Assembly: GCF_030272615.1 (NCBI RefSeq)
Contig: NC_081413.1
Coordinates: 20,896,501 to 20,960,500 of the forward strand
Length of the DNA stretch: 64,000 nt
Source of the DNA: Cryptomeria japonica
Taxonomy: Eukaryota > Streptophyta > Pinopsida > Cupressales > Cupressaceae
Direction: 5' to 3'
Shown: positions 20,644 through 32,128 of the stretch, piece after piece
Layout of the letters: each line of letters starts with the position of its first letter
How positions within the stretch are numbered: the first letter of the stretch is position 1
The notes under the pieces: generated by a model
Databases searched by the model: none
What the model was told of the DNA's origin: nothing
What the model saw: the letters and a program-made list of their open reading frames with translations, nothing else
Program-made: the position numbers and the translations under genes

Positions 20644-22311
20644 TTAACCTAAAGACTTAATAGGCTCAACTTTCTCAATCTCCAGAGTATTCATCTCTTG
20701 GGCCGATTTTTTCAAGTCCTGAAGCTCCTTACTAGAGGACTCCATCTTTCTCTTCAAATTGGCTCTAGTTCTCTTCAACAAGAAAAACTCCTCTTTTTGG
20801 TTTTTCTCTCTATCAGCATCAAGTTCCACAATCAGGGTGTCGTGCTAGGATTTTTCCAATTTCTCCACTATCATGTTCATCGTGGTTGGAGAATTCTTGA
20901 TGATCTTGTGACTTTGTTTCATTATTGCATTCAAGGTTTCCTTGATTTTACTAACTTTCCCCTCAAGCTGCAAGGTTTTCTTCTCATTTTCTATTTTCAT
21001 TTTATCAATAATTTCCACTATTCTTTGTAGACATTCTGCCATGGATAGATTTTCTTCCATAGTACAAATTGCTCCTATGGTCTTCTAGGGCTGCACTTTA
21101 TCAACCAACTCCTCCAGTTGTTTCCTTATTCTTTAGGTTAAGGTCTTTAATTTAATGAAAACACCATTTAAAAACTCTGAAAAGGTCCAATGCACTATTC
21201 CTTGCAATAGCCAATACATCATCTAGAGATTCCTTGTCTAATTTAAAGTAATGTTCATCTGGTTTGAGGTCTTTTGGAAATCTTGGCTTGTTTTCTCTGT
21301 TAGTGGTAGGGTGGGAGGAAAGGGAATCTTCATGGGAACAAGAAGTATCAGATGGGTCACCCAATGAATCCTTAGAGTAAGATACTAGTTTTTTCTTCGA
21401 AGAGGCTTCCATATTATTTTTAGCCATGGAGAAGGTTTTCATAGAGATTTCTAGTTCACCCAAGGGCCTGCTCAAAGGGGGTTTCTTCGGCATCTTTTTA
21501 GGGGGAGGAGAAATTTCCTCTTCCCATTCAGGATCCCCATCAGAATTTTCCTTAAACACACTAGTTTCAATATCATACCCATCAGAGTCTGGGGCAAAAT
21601 AGGATTAGATGGTGCAGGTAGACTAGCAAGGTGCTCATGAATGAGCTGGATAAGACCAACATGCAAAACATGGGCACTCCTAGGATTTTTATGGTGTTCT
21701 AGAATACAGTGTTTAAGAGATTGCAACAAATAATGGGGGAAATAAACCCTAACCTTATTCCTAAATTTGAGAAGGACAAACTGGTAGCCATACACCCTTG
21801 TAAATCTCCAATCCATAGTTATATATTCCATCACCACTCTAAGAACCTCCCTGTAGAACTTTTTTATGGTGCTGACCTCAAATTAACTATTCTAAACCTT
21901 TACCAGCACTTCCCTCTCCTCCTCTAATTTAGGGAATTTCATGACTGCTTCATCAGATATCTTCCTGTCATGGGAGAATTTCATACCTTCAATAGAGAGG
22001 CCCATAACTTCTCCAATTAGACCCTCATTGATAATCACTTTTCTTCTAGACAGAATGATGCCCTCCTCCTTCCATTTTTTGACAAAATACCTCAAAATGT
22101 CGGGGTTAGCACCATGAAGCTTTTCCAGGAAAGGTTTCAACCCCCCTTTGATAATCTGATTCCAAACCTTCTGATTCTTTTGGTTCTTTTCACAGTTTTT
22201 TGACTCCACCCTTTTCCTATTCCCCCCTATTTTTTCCCTAGTTTCTTTCTTCTCAATTGTAGAGAAGATTATCTTGGCAATAAATTTACAACAAAGCCTA
22301 AGAACCCACAA
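20644..22311 (-). pseudogene. Decayed ORF with C-terminal coiled coils, function unknown
   Basis: Adjacent frames on the minus strand (22311-21892, 21837-21472, 21559-21152, 21060-20845, 20829-20644) together look like one protein of roughly 550 residues broken by frameshifts and stops. The N-terminal part is basic and helical, with ...FLEKLHGANPDILRYFVKKW and a block ending in GEVMGLSIEGMKF. The middle is Ser/Pro/Lys-rich. The last ~140 residues are heptad-rich coiled coil (MAECLQRIVEIIDKMKIENE and KRTRANLKRKMESSSKEL). I do not recognise the family. The order of globular N-terminus, polar linker and coiled-coil end is like ORF3 of the Tat-like element. It lies about 90 bp downstream of a LINE-type RNase H. 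Confidence 0.5.
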
Positions 22312-22397
22312 AATGTGTTATTTCAAGTGGATAGAAGGAATAATAATGGCGTCGATGATGTTTTGAATGAAACAATACCTTACACTGATCCTCTTAA

Positions 22398-22860
22398 TCA
22401 TTTTTTGAAATGGCAAACTTCTCCATGAATAACATCATATCTAATTAAGGATTTCACCCCCACTTCTAAATCCCTGTAGGATTGCCACATCCGCTGTCCA
22501 GAGAGCTTTACTCCTTCGTTGGCAAAATAGTCAACAACCATGTTTGCTTCCCTAAACACATGTGAGATTCTTACATTCTCAAAGTTGCTAATGAGGGATT
22601 TAGCTTCGTCGATCCAATTTTCAATGGTCCATGAGGGGGAGGAGTTACCTAAAAGGCATTCAATAATATTTTTCGAGTCCCCCTATATCCATAGATTTTT
22701 AATATTCAAATTACTAGCAAGGTCAATGACCTAGAATGCTCCTATGGCTTCGACTAAGTAATTGGACTGAGAGCCCAAGAGGAGTGTCACTGCCAAAACA
22801 AAGTTGCCATAATGATCTCTTAACACCCCCCACTCCCAGTTGGCCCGAGAAAAATTTCAT
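22398..22860 (-). pseudogene. LINE-type RNase H domain, 5'-truncated and with stops
   Basis: Reading the minus strand from about 22860, the translation shows WGVLRDHYGNFVLAVTLLLG, a conserved EAIGAF block (Glu), GDSKNIIECLLGNSSPSW (Asp), and HVFREANMVVDYFANEG (last Asp region), ending at TGA 22400-22398. This is the RNase H found at the C-terminus of plant L1-type polyproteins and in some stand-alone proteins. Two TAG codons interrupt it, after the EAIGAF block and before GDSK. The first catalytic Asp block lies upstream and is missing, so the copy is truncated. No RT remains next to it. Confidence 0.8.
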
Positions 22861-23039
22861 CAATATTAACATGATGTAAGCAAAAAAAATTTCTTTCTTT
22901 TTTTCTACATTATTAATGGAAAATATTGAAGATATCTTTTGTTTATCACACTTTTGAAATTAGATAAAAATTAATTAAGAAGCAAAAGAATGAAGCTATG
23001 TCACATTTTCTACCAACAAAATATTTAATATTACAGAAA
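22861..23039. other. AT-rich spacer
   Basis: No coding or repeat feature recognised. Confidence 0.5.
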
Positions 23040-23725
23040 GCAAAGGAACAAATTCAACTATGTTTTAGAGAGAATGTGACGGATTCAATTAAGCATGTAC
23101 AAAAACATGGACATTCTATATTGCTTTGTGGTGAAAAGTGTGGGAAAGATACCTTCCATATATCCTACATTTTAAATTAGATTAATAATTTCAGCCATCT
23201 CTAAAATGATATTTAATGATCTATGAACCTGTAAAATAATATTTAATTGTCTATGAATTGGTAAGATTAAAATTTTGAAGTATTGCAAAATTCAGAAACA
23301 ACAAACTCACTGACTATGCTTTTGAGAGGATGAGACAGATTCAATAATGCATGTAAAAAAGATGGACTGTATATTCTTTTCTTTTACGGTGAGAAGAAGT
23401 GTGGAAAATATGCATTTGACTACATTTTCTTTGATAATGGGAGTAAGTGGGAACAGTAGGCATTTTCTCTCAACTTTTGAAGATGCCTTTTGTTTATCAT
23501 ATTTTTACAGTCCGATGGACAACTTCAACTATGCCTGAAATTGATAGTTAATGGTCTGTGCGCATGATGGACAACTTTAACTATGCCTGAAAATATGCAT
23601 TTAACCACGTATGTGAGAAGAAGTGTGGAAAAAATGCATTTAACTAGAGTTTCTTTGATAGTGGGAATAAGTGGGAACAGTAACGTATTTTCTCCTTTTG
23701 TTCATCATATTTCTATCATCCATGT
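23040..23725. repeat. Local imperfect triplication
   Basis: Related segments occur at about 23040-23160, 23284-23530 and 23560-23725. They share GTGAGAAGAAGTGTGGAAAA, ATGCATTTAACTA-like and GATGGACAACTTCAACTATG-like stretches. The spacing of the last two is about 220 bp. No protein is recognised. Confidence 0.6.
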
Positions 23726-23774
23726 CATATCATCACTGTCATAGGCTTTGTAAACTGCGTCAGGTAAAGTTTAC

Positions 23775-23870
23775 GCCCTTTCATCAACTTTATCATCTTC
23801 CACACGAGGAAGAAAATAATGCACTGCAAAACTATATTTTAATAAATAATAAGTAAAATATACGTAATTA
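23775..23870. repeat. Dispersed repeat, second copy at 42850-42955
   Basis: Shared blocks include CCCTTTCATCA, ATCATCTTCCA and TGCACTGCA. The similarity is imperfect and its borders are unclear. Confidence 0.45.
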
Positions 23871-24225
23871 GGTGGGCATTGAGAGTTGAGTCCAATGAAT
23901 TTTTGTGTCATACCTTCTTTAGGCTTGTAAATGGTTTATTATAACCCCCTCATGGTTTCTCTTGGAGCTTGGATTTGGAAGAGGTAAGCTTTTTTAATGA
24001 TATACATGTATGAATATGTTTTAAAATATTAGAGAGATAAGTTAATGTGTTGTAATATTATTTATCATTAATATAAGCTTGGGATCTCTATGGATGTGGA
24101 GTTTGTTATTGCAAGATTTTATTCAAATACATCTCGCATTAGAGTTTGTATCTCTTTTATGATTATTCTCATTTGCATTATAATATATATTGTTGTTATT
24201 GAATTTAATGCATTATAGTGTTTAC
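23871..24225. repeat. Dispersed repeat family, copy A
   Basis: It is similar over about 350 bp to 29640-30030 and in its first part to 24500-24690. Shared landmarks are ACCTTCTTTAGGCTTGTAAA, AAGCTTGGGATCTCT and ATTAGAGTTTG. It could be part of an LTR; no termini were found. Confidence 0.7.
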
Positions 24226-24429
24226 TATATGCAAAACTATATTCAAATAATTTTTTAAATTTTTATAGAACTTACAAACATAAAATACACAATAGAATAT
24301 ACATTTTATTAGTTTACATTATTTCAAAATTCAAATCATATATTTCACTTTATATTTGATTCAATTTAAAATGTTGAATCAACATTGAACATCTCCTTCA
24401 TAAAAGTGTGATATAACTTTGTACTTTTA

Positions 24430-24690
24430 CCCTACAGTAAGGTTCTCTATGATGTTCCTGCATCAAATATATTAATAGTAGCAAAGGAAACCTTAATTCA
24501 ATGAAGCGGGCATTGAAATTTCGGTCCAATGATTTTTCATGCCATACCTTCTTTAGGCTTGTAAATGGTTTATTATAACCACTCATGGTTTCTCTTTGTA
24601 ATTAATTTGTAAATTAGAGCTTGGATTTGGAAGAGGTAATTTTTTTTAATGATATTCATGGATTTGGAAGAGGTAATCCTTTTTAATGAT
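24430..24690. repeat. Dispersed repeat family, copy B (partial) with 38-bp duplication
   Basis: It carries ACCTTCTTTAGGCTTGTAAA and the upstream CAAAGGAAACC segment also seen in copy C. At its right end GGATTTGGAAGAGGTAAT is tandemly repeated (about 24624 and 24660). Confidence 0.65.
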
Positions 24691-25100
24691 ATTAATAGCC
24701 TGCAGTTTGTGGAGGATGAAGTGCAGGTGTCCAACGGTGAACAACAAATGATATCGGCTTATCTTATCTACAACTTTTCAACTGAAAAATTGAATGTAAT
24801 TTTCAGGGATGAGCATACAGGCATGAGAATGATGGAGTTCGGTGGGCAATCCCAACAATATATAGCCAGAGTTGTGTTTGTTTTAGGTCACCTTTCTTCC
24901 ATTTGAGAAAGGGGGGTTTCAGTTATAGAAGAAATCCCTGGGAAAGATGACATGGTCATCTCAGATGTCTTTTGAGAGCTTTCACTATTAGTTAAAAAGC
25001 AGGATTTGAAGGACTTGGCAGTGTCACGGAACCACTAGAGAGCATCATAATCACAATAGACATAACTGGACGAAGTGTTGCATCTTAAGGTCTACTCCTC
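24652..25100 (+). pseudogene. Unrecognised coding-like fragment
   Basis: A GC-richer stretch is open from the ATG at 24652 for 84 codons to TGA 24904-24906, and the same frame stays amino-acid-like for about 60 further codons with several stops (ERGVSVIEEIPGKDDMVISD). The translation has balanced composition (VEDEVQVSNGEQQMISAYLI, FGGQSQQYIARVVFVLGHL), unlike random AT-rich DNA. I cannot name a family. It may be an exon or a captured gene fragment, and it abuts dispersed repeat copy B. Confidence 0.3.
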
Positions 25101-28100
25101 ACTAACTTTTGATGCCCTTGGATGTGATTCATATTAAATTAGAAGTATTACAACTATTTCAGTCTATTGGCTTGAATTTCGTATTGAGTGACAAAATTAC
25201 TTTGTGAAAGTCTTCGTAGATTTGAACCTCCATCAAAAAACAAAATTAATGTAATACTGAGATTAACAAATCTTATAAATCACTCAACAGATCTCTAAAC
25301 TAACTCTTATAATAATCGAATTTTATCCCTGAACAAAGATCAAATGAAATTTTTTCTCCACTTCCTCTATATTAGTTGTACAGTACAACAACCTTTTATT
25401 TTGATCACTTTCATCTGCAATTTTATTTTTTCTTATTATCGAGGATTCTTTATAAATGTAAATAATCAAATAGCTTTCTTTTACTTTTACAATCTTTCAC
25501 AATTGTGTTGGCTAATGAAATACTTCTAACAGAGATTTCACATACACGATGAGTAAAACATTGGCATTCTTATATTGCACTAATAAATCAGAAATATGAT
25601 AGGCCTGCAACAGATCAATAAAGTAATCTATATAACATTTTGGTGCCAGCAGCAGACATTGCATACTTTATCATCAGTTAACATTAGTTGTCCTTGATTA
25701 TGTGGGAAGAAATGAGTGGTAATCGTAGTTACCATTATTTTTTCATTCATATTAATGTAATATCAGTTGCATCCATACTTAAATAATTGAAATAATTTTT
25801 ATTAAAGAATAGAATAGGAAAAAATCTATATTTAAGGAAGACATACAAGGAAAATTAAGAACATGGTATTGGATGGAGTTGCAATAGTTAAGATTTGGAA
25901 AAATAAATTAATAATTTACATAGCATCAATCATTAATAATGATCACTCTAGTATAATAAATTAATAATATTTCTATTATGTATAAGATAAACATAAAGCA
26001 AGGTAATACATTATATATTAGAAATCAAAAGAAGTTTTTTGGTTGTTGTCTAATTTTCTTTTTGTTAAGGCTATGATTTATTAAATTCTTAAATATTAAT
26101 TTGTATTGTATGGTAATGTGTTTGTATATTGTCCAAAAGAAGTTTTATGGTTGACATCTAAAGTTACCTTCAAGACTAAAATTTATTAAGTTCATAACTA
26201 TTAGTTTGTATTGTTAATAATCTATAATAAATTTTGTTAGATATGGTAGTTTGAGTGGTGGCTAATCAAGAGGTTGAAAAGGTGATTGCAATATAATGTG
26301 ACTCTTCTTTTTGGCAAAAGATTTTAGTGAAATAGCATGCCTTTAGATTTGTTTTATTTATGTACAAGTCTATGATTCTTGCTTTAATGGGCTGCCTACC
26401 TATTTTATTTGGGTGTTAATATTTTGCTGATGATAGTTTTGAGGTTAGGCTCAATGTAGCCCTCAATTCTTTCTAGCTAAAGAAGATTGTTTATGTTTAG
26501 CTAAATGATGTAGCACCTATAGCCAAGTGTTGTAACCCCACTTAGTATTGGCCATGCCAACCCTACAAATAAAGCTTTGAAGTTATAAAAATATCCAAAT
26601 CCCTCTCTTTTGATTTTATCTTTAATTATATATACTTATCTTTGAGATTTAAGAATCTCTTTGTTTCGTTTTGTGATAATTAATGAGAATTAATATAACT
26701 TCATTATTATATATTTTGTTTTTAAAATGATAGAATTTCTGTTATATTTGTATTTTTCTAATATTAGTTATTATATTTCACAAATTATTTAATTATATTA
26801 ATAAACGAAGAAAAAATTCTAAATTAAAATTATAAAGATAAATAAATTACATAAATTACTATGAGCATAATCATTGCACCTCGTTTAAATGCAAATGCTA
26901 GTTAAATAGTTTTCTTTATTTTATCGAACTCAATCTCACGCTTATTATTTAATTCCACTTTCACGATGTTCTTTGTGGTCATTCCTAATAAAATACATGG
27001 ATTTAAATCATTAAAAAAAAGAAAAAAGCTAATTCTCAAATTCTCTCTATTAAAAAAATAAATATATTAATTGCATTTAAAAATTAACTATTTCATTAAA
27101 GAGATAACGATTTGATCTTCCCTATGCAAATCTGTCCATCCGTAATCCACGTCTGCAAAATGTGGAAGTATAGACGTGGTATGTAGACTATTTGACAGAA
27201 TGCTTCCTGGATCGTAATGATTTTTTAAAAAAAAAATGCTTTTCTACTATACTTTTTGCTTTAAAAAGATTTCAATTCTTGGAAAAATGGAATGCATTTA
27301 GATCAAACTTACTAGGTGGTAAAGTTAATCTCCATAATTAACTCAAGTGCTTGTTAAAAAAGATAAATGAATTATTAAATATTTAGTTAAATAAAATGTA
27401 TATAATTTATATTAATTAATTTAAATTAATTAAGGATTATTTTAGAAAAACGAAATTAAATTATTGAATAGTAATTATACAATTAAATATAGAGTTAACT
27501 ATTCAATTTTTTATTATAAAAATAATAATATTAATATAACAATGAGTTTGTATATATTTTCATTGATTTGATCATTTATTTATAGTATCGTTCTTTAAAA
27601 TAAAAGCATCTTGTTAAATCTATTGTGATTCAATTGACCTTCTTCTCTTAGTTCATTATATTTGCTACTATAAATTCATTGGAAATATTTATAAAATAAC
27701 ATGAAATAAACTCCAATGTTTTTATTATTATAAGTTGATTCCCATTGATAAGAACAAGATTCAGTCATGGAAATGATTGACAACATCAATCTTTAGTATT
27801 GCATGTTTTTTGGACTATTGATATAGTTTTATGTTCTTTTCAAATATCCAATTAAATTGCTCCTGCTATTCTTTCATTGTGAATGCAAATCATATTTTAA
27901 TGCATTACATTATAAATGAATGCATACTGAATTCCTTTAAATAAATCATGGATACCATGTACTAAGTAACCTAATGGAAATAAATAAAAAGATGAAAGTT
28001 TAAAAATTTAAAGAAAAAAATTAATTTTTTAAATTTCAAACACACCTACTAGGGTGACCTCAAATATAAAAAAACGGTAATATCTAGGTAAGGCATGAAT

Positions 28101-28365
28101 GAAAAGGCATCAGGGAATAATAATAATAGTTGATGTCTAATGTATAAGTATATATGTAGATATTAATAGAATAAGGTCAAATGTATGGAAACATTTTTAA
28201 ATAGAGATAGGTGAAGGATTGGTAAATAATCCCAACATCATACAATATTACATCATTTGCATTAATCTATTATCTCCAAATGAGAAAAAATATAATGTCC
28301 TTGATTAGAAAGGATATGCAAATTTTATCATTACATTTTGCACATTGCAAAAAGCCTTGTAGAAA
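25101..28365. other. AT-rich spacer with a local duplication
   Basis: No gene seen. About 26027-26110 and 26135-26217 are an imperfect tandem duplication (AAAAGAAGTTTT ... TTTGTATTGT). A segment at 26900-27050 is similar to 42600-42740 (CTCAATCTCAC ... TTAATTCCA), a dispersed repeat. Confidence 0.5.
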
Positions 28366-28560
28366 CTACAGACTTAGTACATAAAATGTGGCTTTTGGAG
28401 GCACTACCCCCAAATCCCTACCAAGGTGGGTGACTATCAGACCCCTTGCTAGGGGTTTGTCCCCCCTAACTCCATAAGGAGGCACCATCCCTTGCAACAA
28501 ACTACACTCATTTATCAATAGTAATATGCTATTTTTACAAGGTTGAGACATTATTTTCTT
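28366..28560. repeat. GC-richer palindromic stretch, probable LTR fragment
   Basis: Within AT-rich DNA, 28400-28495 carries GGAGGCACTACCCCC, CCCTTGCTAGGGG and GGAGGCACCATCCC, an inverted/direct repeat cluster of a kind I recall from plant LTRs. No partner copy is in the window, so the assignment is tentative. Confidence 0.3.
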
Positions 28561-29579
28561 AACAATATCCCTTAGAAATTGGTTTGTTATTAATGTTAGA
28601 TTTTAATTTGAAAGGTTTCTTTTCATCCTATTGCAAGGTGTTTGATAGGTGGGATGAATTTACAGTAAGGTGTCTCAACCTTGCTGCCCTAATGTTTAAA
28701 TTAAAAAAAAAATGTATTGTTATTCAGTCCTTAGATCCTTAAATATTTGCACTTGGAGAAGGTATAAATTTCATCTTTTAATCACACGAGGATTTAGGCA
28801 TCAAAATTAAATGTGTAAACATCTTGGAAGGTGTTTAAAAGCATCTTGAGGGTTATTAAATGAAAAATTCTTATAATGTGTGAATGCATGTAAGAGTGTG
28901 GTTAAATTGCCATATTGAATAAAATTATAATATATTTTCACACCTTTTTTGAAATATTAATTCATAATAATAGACGAAAAGTAGATGCTGAAATGGATTG
29001 TCAAGGATGGAGGGTTTGAAATGGATTGTCCAGCCTTGCAACAAAGTTCAACATAATACTTAACACAAGAAATAAACATGTAGCTTTATTCATCATAATA
29101 TCCTTCCTACATACCCATAGGCCTTCCCATGGGTAGACTATATCAGGTTCCATTGGCCCCATGTGTAGCCACACAAGCTAGCATAGGCTTATTACAAACA
29201 AAATACAAAAAATCTATTTTAGATCCAATTCCCTAACACCTAACTCTTGAATCTGAAAAGTTGCTTTCCAATGAACTTAGGACATGATTAAATAATAGCT
29301 CCAAGCATTAGGAACTTGATATGTTTTGGCCTCAACTATGCCTTAACCTTTAAATTTTCATTGAAATATCTAGGTCGACTAAAGACGGATGAAGAAGACA
29401 TAAAACACAATATGGAGGGTTGTGTATCCATCCAGGGGTTGCCTTGCACCATATCTATTATTTGAAGTGTTGTGTAGACTCCACAAAGTCCCCAATTCCT
29501 GCCATCTTGATATGTTGTAATAGAATTTCCATGTTGTCTTCATTCCAATTCATAGAGGAAATTTGGCTAGTATGATATT
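28561..29579. other. Spacer, no gene seen
   Basis: AT-rich; a short direct repeat GAAATGGATTGTC occurs at about 28990 and 29018. Nothing else is recognised. Confidence 0.5.
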
Positions 29580-30030
29580 ATATAGTGAGGAATCTATGAT
29601 GCTCCTACATCAGATATGTCAATTTTAGCAAAGGAAACCCTAGTTCAATGAGATGGGTATTAAGATTTCGGTCCAATGAATTTTTGTGCCATACCTTCTT
29701 TAGGCTTGTAAATGGTTTATTATAACCACCTCATCATTTATCTTTGTAGTTAATCTATAAATTGGAGCTTTGAGGTGGAAGAGGAAAGATTTTTAAAGGA
29801 TATTCAGGTCTGAGAGTATTTTAAAAAATTAGAGAGATAAGTTATTCTATTGTAATATTATTTATAATCAATATAAGCTTGGGATCTCTTTGGATGTAAA
29901 ATTTCTTATTGCAAGAATTTACTTACATACACCTTGCATTAGAGTTTGCATCTCTTTTATGATTATTCTTATTTGTAATATAATATATATTACTTTTATT
30001 AAATCTAATGCATTAAGTGTGAACAAATCT
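29580..30030. repeat. Dispersed repeat family, copy C (longest)
   Basis: This copy covers both the CAAAGGAAACC part found in copy B and the AAGCTTGGGATCTCT ... AATATATATT part found in copy A, so A and B are fragments of one repeat. Confidence 0.7.
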
Positions 30031-30189
30031 AACTTGTTTTGTTATGCTCTTTAACATAATCCTAGACTTTATATAGCTTCCCTTTTTAGAATATACTGTA
30101 AATATCAACTATTTTTCATTCCTTTTCACAAACATTCACGCTTTGTCATAATTTCATTGTTCTTTGTTTTCTTATTAAATATGCATGTC

Positions 30190-30300
30190 TCATATAGATC
30201 CATATAGATCCAACTTCTCCAGTAACTTCACCAACTCTAATTCTAGTTTTTGTAACTCTTCTTGTAGGTCCTTTGTTTGATTTTGTCCATGTTTGGATTC
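30190..30300 (-). pseudogene. 3' part of a putative small coiled-coil ORF, split by the Tekay-like element
   Basis: On the minus strand the frame reads ESKHGQNQTKDLQEELQKLE, continues with leucine heptads and ends LYGSI at TGA 30192-30190. Its 5' part, with an ATG, lies 12 kb away at 42396-42373 across the inserted retroelement; the two halves meet in frame at the ATAAC target duplication. Undisrupted it would be 44 codons: a lipidation-like start (Met-Gly-Ser-Cys-Cys), a polar stretch and one amphipathic helix. The length is short enough that chance cannot be excluded. No family is recognised. If real, it was inactivated by the insertion. Confidence 0.35.
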
Positions 30301-30305
30301 ATAAC
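30301..30305. repeat. Target-site duplication, left (ATAAC)
   Basis: Identical to 42373-42377 and directly adjoining the TG of the 5' LTR. Confidence 0.95.
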
Positions 30306-31437
30306 TGTCACAACCCTCCCTTATCACCTTTTGATTTAAATACAAAACTCTATTATATTTCTTTGGATAAACTATTGAATGAATATTGTAAGGGAATAAA
30401 AATAATAAACCACACACACACATGGAAAATATATATATATATTTTTAATTGGTTATTTAATTTCCCTCACCCAAATTAAGGCACATGTTGTAGGAGGAAT
30501 AAGAAGCTTCTAGAGGCTTCTCCACCACCCTTGCATGTAACTCCTCCCACTAAGCCTAATCAATTTGCATGGAGGCCAAATTGGGAGAGAATCTCCTTTT
30601 TTTCAATTAAAAATTAGGTAGTGGGAATTTGAAATTTCTTTTATAAAAGAGGTACAAGTTTCAAAATGAGTGGTTGGCTATTCCATAAGAAATTCTGCAA
30701 GTAAAATTTTCCTTTGTAGTCAATTTTCATTTTCAGCTAAGATTTTGTTGGGAGGACTTCTCTTCAAATTTGGAGGATCAAGGAAGACTCTACACCATTT
30801 TCAAGCACCCAGGTTCTTTCAAACTTAGTTTCGTGCATCTTATTCTTGTTGTAGATTAGATTTGATTAAATTATTTAGGAAATTAGAATTATTTGATGAG
30901 AATGAGATTCATTTGTTTCAGATTTTGATAAGAATTAGCCTCAGTTTTTGATAAGAAGTAGATTAAATTGTTTGATAAAAAGTAGATTAAATTGTTTGAT
31001 GAGAATGAGATTCATTTGCTTCAGATTTTTGATAAAAATTAGTTCCAGATTTTGATAAGAAGTAGATTAAATTATTGATGAGAATGAGATTCATTTGTTT
31101 TAGATTCTTGATAAGAAATTAGTTTTCAGTTTTGATAAGAAGTAGATTAAATGGTTTAAGAGAATAGAGTCATTTGATGAAAATTAGATTCATTGTTTTC
31201 AGATTATTTTTGATAAAAATTAGATCCATTCATTTCAACATTTTGATAAGAATTAGATTCATCCAGATTAAATCATTGGAATATCTAATTAAGTTTTAGA
31301 TTTGAATTGATTTAAAGTCTGTAATGTATTCTTTTCTCTGGTTATTGATTTAAAGTCTGAACTGTGTATTTGAAAGGATCTTGTTGTAATCAATCTCTCT
31401 AAAAATTCTCATTTTCTGGTTATCTAAATCCTCTGTA

Positions 31438-31690
31438 GGAATACGTTTAACATTTTCCCTTTGTGAGAGTTTTTTTTTCCCTGTGTGCACAAATAAATTA
31501 TCTCCTTTTTTTTATGTGAATAGATCTCCTTGTGTGTGCAAGCAAATTTTCTCTTTTCTTTGTAAATAGATCTCCCTGTGTGTACAAACAATTTTCTCTT
31601 TTCTCTGTGAACAGATCTCCCTGTGTGTATAAATAAATCATCTCTCTTCTCTGTGAATAGACCTCCCTGTGTAAAGAACAAAAGAAATGA
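31438..31690 (+). repeat. CT-rich tandem repeats in the 5' LTR
   Basis: About five units of 50-56 bp are built on AATAGATCTCCCTGTGTG followed by TTTTCTCTTTTCT-like tracts. The same block is in the 3' LTR at 39897-40150. Confidence 0.8.
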
Positions 31691-32030
31691 AAGAAAAAGG
31701 GAGAAGAAGAACCTCTCTGGTTACTGCTTCATTGTATTTAATCTGTGATTATTATTATTATTATTTCTATCAGACCTATTATCTACCCTGCTCTGAGTGA
31801 TTTTCAATAATTTAAAAATGCAATACTCCTGTATAAAAAATAATAATAATAATAATATTATATATAAGAACATATATATTTATATACATATACATATATA
31901 TATATATATATACATTTATATATATATATATAAACAGCCAAAAAAAAAAAAAAAAATCATTTCGAACTTTAAATTTCCCTTGAACTCCGTAACGCATGGC
32001 GTTTTACGTAAAAAGGTGGCAATGTGCATG

Positions 32031-32051
32031 GACGGTTACATTGTAACCGTC
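32031..32051 (+). promoter_or_regulatory. Perfect 9-bp stem-loop in the 5' LTR
   Basis: GACGGTTAC and GTAACCGTC pair perfectly around ATT. The other LTR has the same sequence. Confidence 0.75.
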
Positions 32052-32072
32052 GCAGGGTACGGAGCGGCCCGC

Positions 32073-32128
32073 GGGTCCCCTCATCTCTGCGGACCTGTGC
32101 ATGCAGGGCCGCAGGGGTGATGGGACCC
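32073..32128 (+). promoter_or_regulatory. GC-rich 20-bp stem-loop in the 5' LTR
   Basis: GGGTCCCCTCATCTCTGCGG (32073-32092) pairs with 32109-32128 at about 17 of 20 positions. It is conspicuously GC-rich in an AT-rich LTR. The 3' LTR copy is at 40535-40590. Confidence 0.7.

Larger units (their letters stand above)
20450..22860 (-). mobile_element. 5'-truncated non-LTR-like relic: RNase H, coiled-coil ORF, 3' tail
   Basis: On the minus strand a LINE-type RNase H (22860-22398) is followed by a decayed ORF (22311-20644) and a tail containing the complement of GGTTTTACAGGGACCCGAAA (20501-20520). The same kind of tail recurs at 63588-63613 in the same orientation, supporting a repeat 3' end. The RNase H begins abruptly within the domain, as expected of 5' truncation. 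Whether the RNase H and the ORF belong to one element is inferred from strand and spacing only. Confidence 0.5.

Noticed and set aside
31424-31681. 85-codon minus-strand frame with repeated HTGRS-type units (also at 39883-40140)
   Set aside because: It is the translation of CT-rich tandem repeats inside an LTR; unit length keeps the frame open by chance.
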